In this document: in pieces, positions 29,842 to 38,615 of the stretch
How positions within the stretch are numbered: the first letter of the stretch is position 1
Layout: every line of letters begins with the position of its first letter
Source of the DNA: Candidatus Binatia bacterium
GTDB taxonomy: Bacteria; Desulfobacterota; Binatia; HRBIN30
NCBI GenBank assembly: GCA_026415395.1
Contig: JAOAHD010000003.1
Location: forward strand, 261,195 to 325,194
Length of the DNA stretch: 64,000 nt
Direction of reading: 5' to 3'
Program-made: the position numbers and the translations under genes
The notes under the pieces: generated by a model
Told to the model about the DNA's origin: nothing
Seen by the model: the letters and a program-made list of their open reading frames with translations, nothing else
Database searches by the model: none

Positions 29842-32800
29842 GGGTCTCGCTCCTTTCCTTCGTCCTCGTGGCCCACGCCGCGTACAGCGGTGGCCGCCTT
29901 TGGCTACGTCCTCTGGGCCCGGGCTGGTGGCGGCGGTCCTGTCCACTCTGCCGCGGTAAACACCGACGCAGCGCTTCGTCGGCGGTGTCTCGCGAGGTCT
30001 CCGTTACCAACCGAACCGGTGAGTCGTAGAACGACACGCTACCTCCGACCAAGTCCTGCAGGCACACGTTCCCGAGGTGGGGGTCCACCGCCATGGCCGC
30101 GTTGGCGTGCACTCCGGTGCCGCGGCGTGGGTCGCCGGGCACCCGGGCTCCGTCGATCCACGCATCAGAGGCTCCGTATGCCCAGTGGCCCTGCCCAAGC
30201 GAAAAGGAAATGACGCCAGGGCGAATCCCCTGGATTACCTGTACCCGTCCGACCATGGGCTTCTCACCGAAATTTGGCAGCTCCCAAACTCCCGACGGAT
30301 TCGACTCCGACACCACACGAACAAGATCTCCGTTTTTGAGGCCCAGGCGTGCTGCATCCTTGGCGTTCACAAGAATGGAGTTTTCCGGATACAGCTCGCG
30401 CAGCCACGGGTTCCCTGGCGTACGACTCTTGGTGTGGAAGATCTCCCGGCGTGTAATCAGATGAAGGTCGCCTTCCTTTGTCACGAGTGGTCGGCCCCGG
30501 CTGTCCGCGATTGGCAAGTGGATCGCCAGTCCGAGTAAGGGCTTGCCGGTCACCGAGTTTTTCGTTTTGGCCACCTTCTCGCATTAGAGGTTGATTTGCT
30601 TGCCGTACTTGTTCTTGACCTTCTCGCCGTCGAAGGCCTCTTCGTAGTTTTGGTACCGGCCACCGCGGTTGAGCACGTAGACCACGCGCCTCCAATGTGG
30701 GCCTACGGCGGCCCGCCACTTCCGAATGTCAAGCACGCTCGGGGTTAATGCCGCCTGGCTGCCTCGAAGATGCGCAGCTCCTCGTCAGATGCCTCGGGTA
30801 CGGCGTCGGAGCCATCGCTGCTTTCCCCAAAGGCAAGGTTTGCCACCATCCGGAGGTAAAAATCCTCTGGCCGCTTAAAATCCTCGCCAGGACCAAAACC
30901 GTCCGGGCCGAAACCCGGTAGCCCCATCCTCTCAGCGACGACCAACATGAACGCCTCAAGGGAAGTCGGCATCTCTTCGCCAAAGACTTTCACAGTCTCC
31001 GGGATGGGCGGGATGGCCGGTTGTCTGACCGGTTGCACCTTCCAGATGTTGTTCGGGTGCGACCCGTGGAACTCCCACCGCTCATAGAACGAGAGGTCCG
31101 GGATGATGTAGTCCGCGTACATCGAGGACTCGCCGATTGTGATATCCGAGGCGATGAAAAGCGGCAGCTTGTCGACGTCGGCCAGTACCTCGATTTGCGT
31201 GTTGCCGGCTGGAAGCGCGTACCCGGGCGTGCCCATGTATAGGAGCAAGCACTTGATGGGATCCGGGTACTGATCGTGAACTGACGGCCGAAGCTCCTGG
31301 TAGATGTCGGTTGCGTGGGGAAACCAAGGCCGCTTTGCGGGATACTTCCCTGTAAACAGGGTCGTCTCCTCGTACTTCTTCTCGCGGAGCAGCCCGAGGC
31401 CGAAGGGCTTGGCCTTTTTCGGGTGCATACCATCGACGAAGTTGAACGGGCCCTTGGCCTTGCCACCCATGAAGTCGTACGTGGATGCCTTCACCATTCC
31501 CCCACGCCTATCGTAGTTCCCGATGAGAAGGTTGAGCGCGTTCCACGCCAAGCAGTTGTAGAAACCGTTGGTGTGCTGCGAGACACCACGGTGTATATCG
31601 GCGGCCGCCCTCTTGCCATGAGACGTGAACTCTCGGGCTAGGTCGACGATGTCTTGCTCAGCGATGCCGCAGATTTCTGCCCACTCCGCAATGGTGTGGG
31701 TACGGGCCTCGTCGAACAGAAGCTGCAAGGCGGTTTTGACCTTGTGGCCGCCGACCTCGCCGTCGACGAGCAAGTCGCCGTGAACCGGGTTCTTCTCGTC
31801 GTTCGGATCGAAGAGCAAGGGCTCGCCCCCCCGAAAGCACCACGAAGGGGTCGAACTCATACTCGACCGTCTCCCCGCGAACGTTCGCAGTGCGTTTCTC
31901 CTTCGTCAGGCCGAGGTCGGACGCACGCAGCAATGCGCCGGGCTTGCCGTCTTCGACTTTCACGAGCCAGCAGGCATTCGACCAGGTCGGCTCCCCGTCT
32001 ACGAGGGCTGCGGCCTTGTTGGCGTTGGCTAAGTAGCGTTTGTCGTGGCGCTCGTGACCGAGGATCCAGCGGATCATGCCGAGCGCGAGTGCGGCTTCGG
32101 TCCCTGGCTTTGCCGGAACCCACTTCCAAGCCTTGGCTGCAGTCTTCGATAAGCGCGGATCAACGACGGCGAACTTGAGACGCCCCTCTGTGAGCCCGGT
32201 CGTGATGTGAGGTGTGCGCAGCGGAGGGCAGTTGGCCTCGAAGGGCGAGGAACCGACAAAAATTATGAACTCGCTGGCACTCTGATCTGCTTGCCAGAAA
32301 AACTTTTCGCCGCCGAACCAGGTGGCCTCCCTCTTCTTCTCGTCGAAGCCGTTCTGTTCCGACATGGCCTTGCCCGCAAAGTAGAGCGAGCCCTGGCAAA
32401 CAGCGGTGTGGCCGTGGAAGTTCACCGAGCCAAGCCCTTCTTGCACGAATCTCTTGAAGAACTCCGCTCGACCAGATTCCAGCTGCCCGTGGATCCACAA
32501 AAACTGGTTGTTTTTGGGCCCCAGGTTTGGGTGCTCTGGATCGATGAGAAGCCCTAGGTGGTCTTTGAACCGCTCCTTGAACTCAGCGACTTTTTGCTGC
32601 TTGGCCTCTGGCGTCGTGGCATGCCAGAGCTGCTCCACCGCCTTTCCCATTTCCGCCGCAAGGTGCGGATCACGCAGAGTCCAAAGATCCTTGAGGCCTT
32701 CGACGTGACGGTTCTCCTCACCAGGCACGTAGGCAAAGAGCTTCCCTCCTTCGACGATCTCGGCAACGGCCTGATGGAAATCGATTGTGTGAAATCGCAT

Positions 32801-33208
32801 GGATCCCCGCGGCCCGTCGCGCTTCAAGACTTTATGGATCCGATAGGGGTCGTAGACGGTGAGGAGCCCAGCTTGGCCCTTGGGGCAGATGGCTCCCTCG
32901 ATGCGAGCGGCCTCGGTTGCCGGCGTCTCGTAGGGCAGGTGAGGCGTCCGCGTGCACGGCGCATACGGATTGCCGTCGATCTTCACCACGGTGCCCTCGT
33001 CGATCTTCAGCTTTGTCGGGCACCCCGTGTTGCAGCCCAGGCAGACCGTGAAGATCTGGTTTTCCGGGTCGTTGCGGTGGTACTCGATCCGGTCGGATCC
33101 GACGGCCTGCCTAGAAGAGTCTGTAGCCGGGGCTTCTGCGGCCCTGAGGAGGGGCGTGATGCCCAGCGCCGCTCCGCTCTTGATGAAATCACGACTGCTC
33201 TTTTTCAT
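29771..33208 (-). pseudogene. Broken molybdopterin oxidoreductase (tetrathionate-reductase-like catalytic subunit)
   Basis: It encodes about 1060 codons of a DMSO-reductase-family catalytic subunit. The N-terminal [4Fe-4S] ligands are 'CLGCNTGCPTKLKI' and 'GAICPKGQAG'. The Mo-ligand region is 'NFHGHTAVCQGSLYF', and the C-terminal dinucleotide-binding domain includes 'NSILVNAKDAARLGLKNGDL'. The large size and Cys ligand resemble TtrA-type reductases, but the substrate is not provable. Lesions: a 7-G run at 31826-31832 shifts the frame by one, a 1-base deletion sits near 30745-30749, and TAA is at 30584-30586. The start ATG 33208 has a G-rich ribosome site. The leader reads 'KKSSRDFIK', with one twin-arginine residue replaced by Ser. 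The 3' end reads into the porin gene. Confidence 0.85.
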
Positions 33209-34443
33209 GCCCCCCTCGAGCGGTAGGAACGTTCGGGCAGCGAGAAACAACCACACCGCAAGTGCAAACGTGCCACCGAGCACTCCCCACTCCACAGCGT
33301 TCGGGGTGTAGCCAAGAGCCCAGCGCGCGTGGTGGTACGCTTCGGGCAGGGCATCAAAGACCGGTTGAATTTGCGCGGGGATCACTAGATTGAGCCTCGC
33401 CCCGAGAACGCCGAACACCATGAGCAGGCCAGCAGCCCCAAGGGCGGTGATGCTCGATCGCGTACGCGAAAGCGCCACAAGGGGAACGGGTACGAGAAAG
33501 CCGAAGCCGAGCTGAACGAACCAGAACACCCACCAATAGGGGCCGAAGAGGGTCAGTTTCCATGCCGTGGCCTCGTGGGGAACATTCCCATAAAGGGTCA
33601 CAAGGACCTTGGATGTCAGCAGTAAAAGGTCGAACGAGAGGATACCGAGCGACATGCGGGCCAAGTCCCGCACGAGCACCAGTTTCCGATCGGGCGCGAG
33701 GCGGGATGTTGCCGCAACGAGTGCGGTGAGCAGCGCGCCGCCCGAGTCAAGCGCGGAGACTAGGAACACAATTGGGAAGAGACCGCTGAACCATGCTGGA
33801 CGCGCCTTGGCAACGGCGAAGATCGAGCCCACGCCGCCGTGTACCACGATCGCAACCGGGATCCCGACAATGCCGAGCACCTTGAGCCAGAAGTGATCCC
33901 GGACACGCGAGCTCTCGTCCATTCGCCGCGAACCGAAGGCCAACCATCGACAGAGACGAGGGCTCGAACCGCGCTCGACCAATCGCACGCGTAGCGCCAG
34001 GTATAACTCGACGAGGACGACTACGATTGTAAACGTTGTAAAACAGTCCCATCCATGCCATCAGCGACGTTCGGTTCCAACTCGCCAGCACCTTGTAGAC
34101 CCGTTCCGGGTGCCCGAGGTCCATCACGATCAGAAACTCGCCCAGCAGCAAGCACGCAACGGCTTGGAGAAGCGCCAAGGGTCCGACTGGCTCTAGGCGC
34201 TTCACGCCAAGAACATACACGAGCGTCGACAGCAAAAAGGAGCCTGCTGAGAGCCCGAGAAAGAAGATATAGCCAGCTACCCACAAACCCCACGGAACGT
34301 GCTGAGTGGTGGCGAGCACACAGTGACCTTTCACCAAGGCCGAACTCAGAGCCCAGAGGCCGACAACGGTGAGCGCAGTGACCACGACTAGACCCAGGAA
34401 CCGCAGAGAGACTGACCCGCGCTGTGACGTTTCCCGATCTCAT
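33209..34443 (-). pseudogene. Broken NrfD/PsrC-type polytopic membrane subunit
   Basis: NrfD-family quinol-oxidising membrane anchor with about eight to nine segments. Conserved blocks include 'HVPWGLWVAGYIFFLGLSAG', 'LLGEFLIVMDLGHPERVYKV', 'GGVGSIFAVAKARPAW' and 'PYWWVFWFVQLGFGFLVPV'. The natural ATG at 34443 (with GGGGAGGGAG upstream) is out of frame with the body, the shift lying in an AG repeat near 34405-34411. A second 1-base shift lies near 34024-34028, after 'MAWMGLFYNVY'. The C-terminus 'FLPLEGG' has no stop and runs in frame into the molybdopterin subunit. Confidence 0.82.
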
Positions 34444-34462
34444 CGCTCTCCCTCCCCTCGCA

Positions 34463-35248
34463 TCACGTGAGGTAGTACACGGCTGGCTCGTTCCCGAGCT
34501 CCTCCTTGAGTCGCAGATGGCTGCGCTTCGCCAGGAGCTCTCGAAGAGTCTCGCCGTGCAGCCGGCACTTGCCTTCCGGGTCAGCGAGGTTTCCGAAGTG
34601 GATTGCTCGCCCAATACAAGTTTCGGCACAGGCCGGATTCAGGCCATTGGCGAGCCGGTGCAAGCAGAAGGTGCACTTGCGCTCGTTCCCCGACGGAGAC
34701 TTTTTCGGGTCACGCCGGCCATACTGGCCATACTCGGGCGATGGGTGCCGTTCGTGCGGAGGCAGTTCCGGTGCGTAGGTCTCGCCATAGTCGAACGAGC
34801 GTGCGCCATACGGACAGGCCGCGACACAATATAGGCAACCGATGCACCGATCATAATCGATGGCGACGATCCCGTCGGGCCGGTGATAAGTTGCTCTCGT
34901 TGGGCAAACCACAGTTCAAGAGGAATTCCCGCACTGCATGCAAGGCCGCGGGATGAAGCGGCGGGTAACGAATGGAAACTCGCCGATCTCCTCCTCCATC
35001 GCGACATTGTAAGCCACACCCGGCGGGGTGTGATTCTCAGCTTTGCACGCCACCGTGCAAGCCCTGCAGCCGACGCAGCGTTTGAGATCGATCACCATTC
35101 CCCAACGCACCCGCCGCCGCTCGGGGTCTTCGCCTCGGCGCGTGCATCCCGCGACGCCCGCTAGCGCCAGCGCCGTGACCGCCACAGCGCCGATGTTCCG
35201 CAAAAACTTTCGTCGATCGACAGCCGACGGAAATTCTGCTGCGAGCAC
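34463..35248 (-). pseudogene. Fe-S electron-transfer subunit with TAT signal, interrupted by an in-frame UGA
   Basis: A PsrB/TtrB-type ferredoxin subunit of about 260 codons. The leader has a twin-arginine motif ('[15 protein letters not shown]') and then a lipobox-like Cys. Four ferredoxin-type cysteine clusters follow: '[14 protein letters not shown]', 'CMQCGNSS-stop-TVVCP', 'CIGCLYCVAACPYGARS' and 'CTFCLHRL...CAETCIG'. TGA at 34916-34918 falls exactly where the third Cys of the second cluster belongs. The same frame continues intact to 34463. A Cys to stop mutation is likeliest, since the neighbouring genes are also broken. The GTG start overlaps the upstream TPR gene. Confidence 0.82.
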
Positions 35249-35688
35249 CTGCCTGGCAGCATCTCCCGCACAGCACGATCCATTTTCTCCTCAAGACGTT
35301 GGAGCAGCGGTTGCGGCACCGGTTGCCGCTCCGGGTTGAGAGCTAGAGCTCGTTGCCAATCGAGGGCCGCCCCGACGATGTCGCCTGCGGCCACGCGTGC
35401 AGCCGCACGGTCCGCATAAGCCGCATCGAAGCTTGGGTCGAGCTCGATCGCCGTCGACCAGTCCTCAATCTCCCCTTGCAGGTCGCCGAGTTGCGCGCGC
35501 GCCCATCCCCGACGGTGGTAGGCAATCGGGTTACAGGGGTCCAGCGCTATGACTTGAGTCCAGCACATCACGGCGCCAGCGAAATCGTTCGCCACCTCCC
35601 GCCGGGTGGCCTCCTCCCACAGCTCCTCTACGTTCGATCGGGCCCTCTCCCCCTGGGGCGGCTGCAACCTCTCGTTCCGGGTAACCAT
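35161..35688 (-). CDS. TPR-repeat protein
   Basis: A 175-aa protein with three tetratricopeptide-like repeats ('[20 protein letters not shown]', '[20 protein letters not shown]', '[13 protein letters not shown]'). The ATG has AGGGAGGT 6 nt upstream, a strong site. It is the first gene of the decayed respiratory operon. The C-terminal 30 residues overlap the Fe-S gene start by 88 bp and read as out-of-frame sequence, so the original stop may have been lost. There is no signal peptide. Its role is unknown, but TPR proteins often assist assembly of such enzymes. Confidence 0.65.
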   Translation of the reverse strand: MVTRNERLQPPQGERARSNVEELWEEATRREVANDFAGAVMCWTQVIALDPCNPIAYHRRGWARAQLGDLQGEIEDWSTAIELDPSFDAAYADRAAARVAAGDIVGAALDWQRALALNPERQPVPQPLLQRLEEKMDRAVREMLPGRCSQQNFRRLSIDESFCGTSALWRSRRWR

Positions 35689-36176
35689 GGCGATACCTCC
35701 CTGAAGTCAGGTTGCCGTGTCGAAGACGATGCGGCTTTCCCTAGGTGGGCTACATTTGGGCTGAACAGCGCGCGTTGCGCTTGCTGATCAGCCGCCGAAA
35801 CCTGCCCTGCCGGCCTAGAAATCCACCCATCGCTGTGCCCGTCACTCCTTCCGAGCGACTACATTTGCAATCGGGGAGCCATCAGGGCGGAAGAAAATCG
35901 CACTGCTGCGGTCATCCGCCGAGCCACGAGCAATTTTCCCAAAAATCCGCAACTTCGCGCAGGGTTCAAGCTTTCTGCGCAATTGCTCGGCTGCAACGCT
36001 TTTCTCAGAATTGGGATTGTGTCCGATGCGATTTTTGAGCCGATAGAAGTAACGGTAGCCACGGGTGCGTGAGTAACTTCCGGCCTTGGCTGGGATGGCG
36101 CTCTCGGTAGCGCCGGGTAGTGAGTGGTAGGGAGGGCCTGTCGTAAACGCAGTTCTCGGAGCGGCCCCTGGAACCG
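35689..36176 (-). other. 488-bp intergenic stretch with no recognisable gene
   Basis: There is no convincing coding frame on either strand. The short open frames here lack ribosome sites and protein-like composition. It separates the TPR gene from the 185-aa gene and presumably held the promoter of the decayed operon. No clear -35/-10 pair, repeat or attachment site was seen. Confidence 0.5.
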
Positions 36177-36734
36177 TCAGGCTCTCGGGCGAACCGCTTC
36201 GTAGGCTGCAATCGCTTCCGGGGACAGGTAGTCGCGAATTAGGCGGCGGAACTCGCGCAGGGCACGGTTTGCGCCAGGAAACTCACGCTCGTCCACCCAC
36301 TCGTCCCCAATCCATGCATCAAACGCCGGTGTCTCGCCTAAGGTCAACTCGAGGATCCGTTCGCCGATCCGATCGCCAGTAACCAAAAGTCGAACATTGC
36401 GACCGCAGTCCACAATCACTCCGCGCGCGTACGGTGGCAACACAACCATGTTGCGGACCCGATCCAATTCACGCTGTGGGAAGCGCCGTTCCGTGAAGTG
36501 CACCACCTTCCACTCACCGGGCCCTGGGGAAGCCTCCAGAAGCACCTTGAGGTTGTTGTCCGTCAACCGCTCCCGCGCGGTTTCTTGTTCGAAGCCCTTC
36601 GCCACCTCGTAAAAGCGCATTCCGGCGGGCCCACCGGGCCGGCGGCCGCGGATCTTCTCCGCACGGGTTGTGTCGACCCACCACTTGCGGGCAACAATCG
36701 CGTCTTCGGTCTTGGGATCGCTCATAGACATCAA
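36177..36734 (-). CDS. Conserved-looking protein of unknown function, coupled to a HELGH peptidase gene
   Basis: A soluble 185-aa protein that I do not recognise. It has a charged N-terminal region ('RKWWVDTTRAEKIRGRRPGG'), a central strand-rich part ('WKVVHFTERRFPQRELDRV', 'VVLPPYARGVIVDCGRNVRL') and a helical C-terminus. No membrane segment or signal is seen. Its ATG overlaps the stop of the metallopeptidase gene (ATGA), so the two are co-translated. It could be a substrate, inhibitor or regulatory partner of the peptidase (inference only). Confidence 0.7.
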   Translation of the reverse strand: MMSMSDPKTEDAIVARKWWVDTTRAEKIRGRRPGGPAGMRFYEVAKGFEQETARERLTDNNLKVLLEASPGPGEWKVVHFTERRFPQRELDRVRNMVVLPPYARGVIVDCGRNVRLLVTGDRIGERILELTLGETPAFDAWIGDEWVDEREFPGANRALREFRRLIRDYLSPEAIAAYEAVRPRA

Positions 36735-37159
36735 TGTTTGGTTTTGGCGCGGGTGCCTGGGCGAGCCTTGCGTGAATTCCCGTTCGCTCCGTTCGTCACG
36801 CCCTGGACCATGCGTTTGGCAAACAGGTCAGCCTTCCGCTCCGCATCCGCCCAGAGGACATAATGGCCGAGTTCGTGGTAGACGGCTGCAATCCACTGCC
36901 GTTCCGAATTGTATTTGCGGCCATTTTTCCAATTCTCCGGGTGAACCAAGTGAATTTTGCCATCCTCATAGGTCTTCCCTACGACTTTGCCCCAGTCGAG
37001 GTACTCGAACCATTCCACCTTCGGTGGGCGGAGGTGGTAGAACTTGCTGACCAAGCGGATTGCGCGCCGGAATTCTGACTCTTTATGAGTTCGAAAAAAC
37101 GTTTCCAGATGCCGGTGAATGATTCGGCGGTCTCGCAATGGAGGGAGGATCATCCGCAT
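36731..37159 (-). CDS. Small HELGH zinc metallopeptidase-like protein (ImmA/IrrE-like)
   Basis: A compact protein of about 142 aa whose C-terminal half has the zinc-peptidase helix 'AAVYHELGHYVLW' (HExxH) followed by 'DAERKADLFAKRMV'. The E-x2-A-D-x-F-A spacing matches the ImmA/IrrE (DUF955) third-ligand region. The N-terminal 75 residues are basic with no DNA-binding HTH that I can see. There is no signal peptide, so it is cytoplasmic. The start is uncertain: ATG 37159, ATG 37153 or GTG 37180. It is first in a two-gene unit divergent from lgt. Confidence 0.72.
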   Translation of the reverse strand: MRMILPPLRDRRIIHRHLETFFRTHKESEFRRAIRLVSKFYHLRPPKVEWFEYLDWGKVVGKTYEDGKIHLVHPENWKNGRKYNSERQWIAAVYHELGHYVLWADAERKADLFAKRMVQGVTNGANGNSRKARPGTRAKTKH

Positions 37160-37264
37160 AACCCAATACCCGCGTTGCACGTGTAAAAGCCGCTTCGAAA
37201 GCTGTCAATCCAGGAGTTCGCGGTTGCTAGAGTCGTTACCCCGAGGACGCTAAACGGGAAGTCG

Positions 37265-38050
37265 ATGTACCCGATAATTTTGCAGATCGGGCCAGTGACG
37301 ATTTATTCGTTTGGCCTCATGATGGCGATTGCCTTTTTGGTTGCCGGCTTTCTGACCAGCAAAGAGCTGGTGCGCAAGGGCTACCCCGGCGAGCTGGGCT
37401 CCAGCCTCGTGGTGTGGGCCGCCTTGGGTGGGCTCGTGGGGGCGCGGTTGTTCCTGTTCGTCGAAGATCCCAGCGCGTTTTGGCAGCACCCGTTGGGCAC
37501 CCTTTTCAGCGGTTCGGGTTTTGTTTGGTACGGTGGTTTATTTGGCGGAATGGTCGCGACCTATGTGGCGGTACGCCGCGCCGGGGCCCCCTGGCTCCGG
37601 GTGGCGGACGCTGCTGCACCGTCGCTAGCGTTGGGGCACGCCATTGGCCGAATTGGATGCCAGTTGGCTGGGGATGGGGATTGGGGAAAGGTGACCACGG
37701 TTCCCTGGGGCATGGCGTATCCAAAAGCGATTATCGGATGGCCCTATCCTCCGGGCGTGGTTGTTCACCCGACTCCGCTTTACGAAGCGGCAGCGTACAG
37801 CTTGATTTTCTTGATCTTGTGGATGCTAAGAACGCACGAACGTCCAGCGGGGTCGCTCCTATGGGCCTATTTCGTTCTCGCCGGTACGGCTCGTTTCTTC
37901 GTGGAGTTTCTGCGGATCAATCCCATTTGGTGGCTCGGCCTCACGCAAGCGCAATGGATTAGCTTGAGCCTGGTCATTGCCGGGGCGGTGGGGTTGGTGT
38001 GGCCGGCTGTGGTGAGCTTGGGGGCCCGAAAGAGCCGTGGCACCCTATGA
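37265..38050 (+). CDS. lgt: Prolipoprotein diacylglyceryl transferase
   Basis: Inner-membrane enzyme that transfers diacylglycerol to the lipobox Cys of prolipoproteins. The protein (261 aa, about seven segments) has the start 'ILQIGPVTIYSFGLMMAIAF', 'GGLVGARLFLFVED' and the Lgt signature region 'HAIGRIGCQLAGDGDWG'. The C-terminal half has 'HPTPLYEAAAYSLIFLILW' and 'ARFFVEFLRINP'. Its product is needed by the lipoproteins encoded at 51.2 and 56.1 kb. Its stop overlaps the next start (ATGA). Confidence 0.95.
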   Translation: MYPIILQIGPVTIYSFGLMMAIAFLVAGFLTSKELVRKGYPGELGSSLVVWAALGGLVGARLFLFVEDPSAFWQHPLGTLFSGSGFVWYGGLFGGMVATYVAVRRAGAPWLRVADAAAPSLALGHAIGRIGCQLAGDGDWGKVTTVPWGMAYPKAIIGWPYPPGVVVHPTPLYEAAAYSLIFLILWMLRTHERPAGSLLWAYFVLAGTARFFVEFLRINPIWWLGLTQAQWISLSLVIAGAVGLVWPAVVSLGARKSRGTL

Positions 38051-38595
38051 AGCAGCGGATCCTTTTGCCGGTGTTCGTGGCCGGGGCGTTGTTGTTTGCC
38101 CTGGTCCTCGTCTTGCAAAGCCAGCGTCGGGAGCGGGCTCGTTTTGCAGCACCCTCCTTTCAGGTGCAGACGCTCGACGGCCGCACTGTACGGCTGGAGG
38201 ACTACCGCGGACGAGTGTTGTTTCTAAATTTCTGGGCAACTTGGTGCCCCCCGTGTCGGGAAGAGATGCCGTCGATGCAGCGCGTGCATCAACGCTTCGC
38301 GCAACGCCCATTTGCAATGCTGGCCATCAGCCAAGACGCCTCGCCGGAACCAGTGCGGGCTTTCGCGAACAGTTTACGCCTGAGCTTTCCGATCGGCCTG
38401 GATCCGAAGGGGGAACTGCCGGAACGCTACGGTGTGACCGGCTTTCCTGAAACCTTCATCATCGACCCGGAGGGCAAAGTCGTCCGCCACGTCGTTGGCC
38501 CGCTCGAGTGGGACGATCCCGAGGCGATCGCTTACCTGGAGGAGGTGATTGCCTCGGCCGAGCGCGCGCCCCAGGACGGGGCGGGCAGGCGTTAA
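38047..38595 (+). CDS. TlpA/ResA-type membrane-anchored thioredoxin-like protein
   Basis: A 182-aa protein with one N-terminal membrane anchor (residues about 5-23) and a periplasmic thioredoxin fold. The active site is WCPPC with C67 and C70 ('NFWATWCPPCREEMPSM'), and 'GVTGFPETFIIDPEGKV' holds the cis-Pro loop. Such proteins reduce disulfides of apocytochromes or other periplasmic substrates. It is translationally coupled to lgt by the ATGA overlap. Confidence 0.92.
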   Translation: MKQRILLPVFVAGALLFALVLVLQSQRRERARFAAPSFQVQTLDGRTVRLEDYRGRVLFLNFWATWCPPCREEMPSMQRVHQRFAQRPFAMLAISQDASPEPVRAFANSLRLSFPIGLDPKGELPERYGVTGFPETFIIDPEGKVVRHVVGPLEWDDPEAIAYLEEVIASAERAPQDGAGRR

Positions 38596-38615
38596 CGCGG
38601 CTGAGCGTGCAACGC

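Noticed and set aside
34900-34930. Selenocysteine insertion at the UGA
   Set aside because: Not accepted as a call: no convincing SECIS-like stem follows and neighbouring genes carry UAA stops and shifts, so mutation explains it better. Kept as a finding to test.
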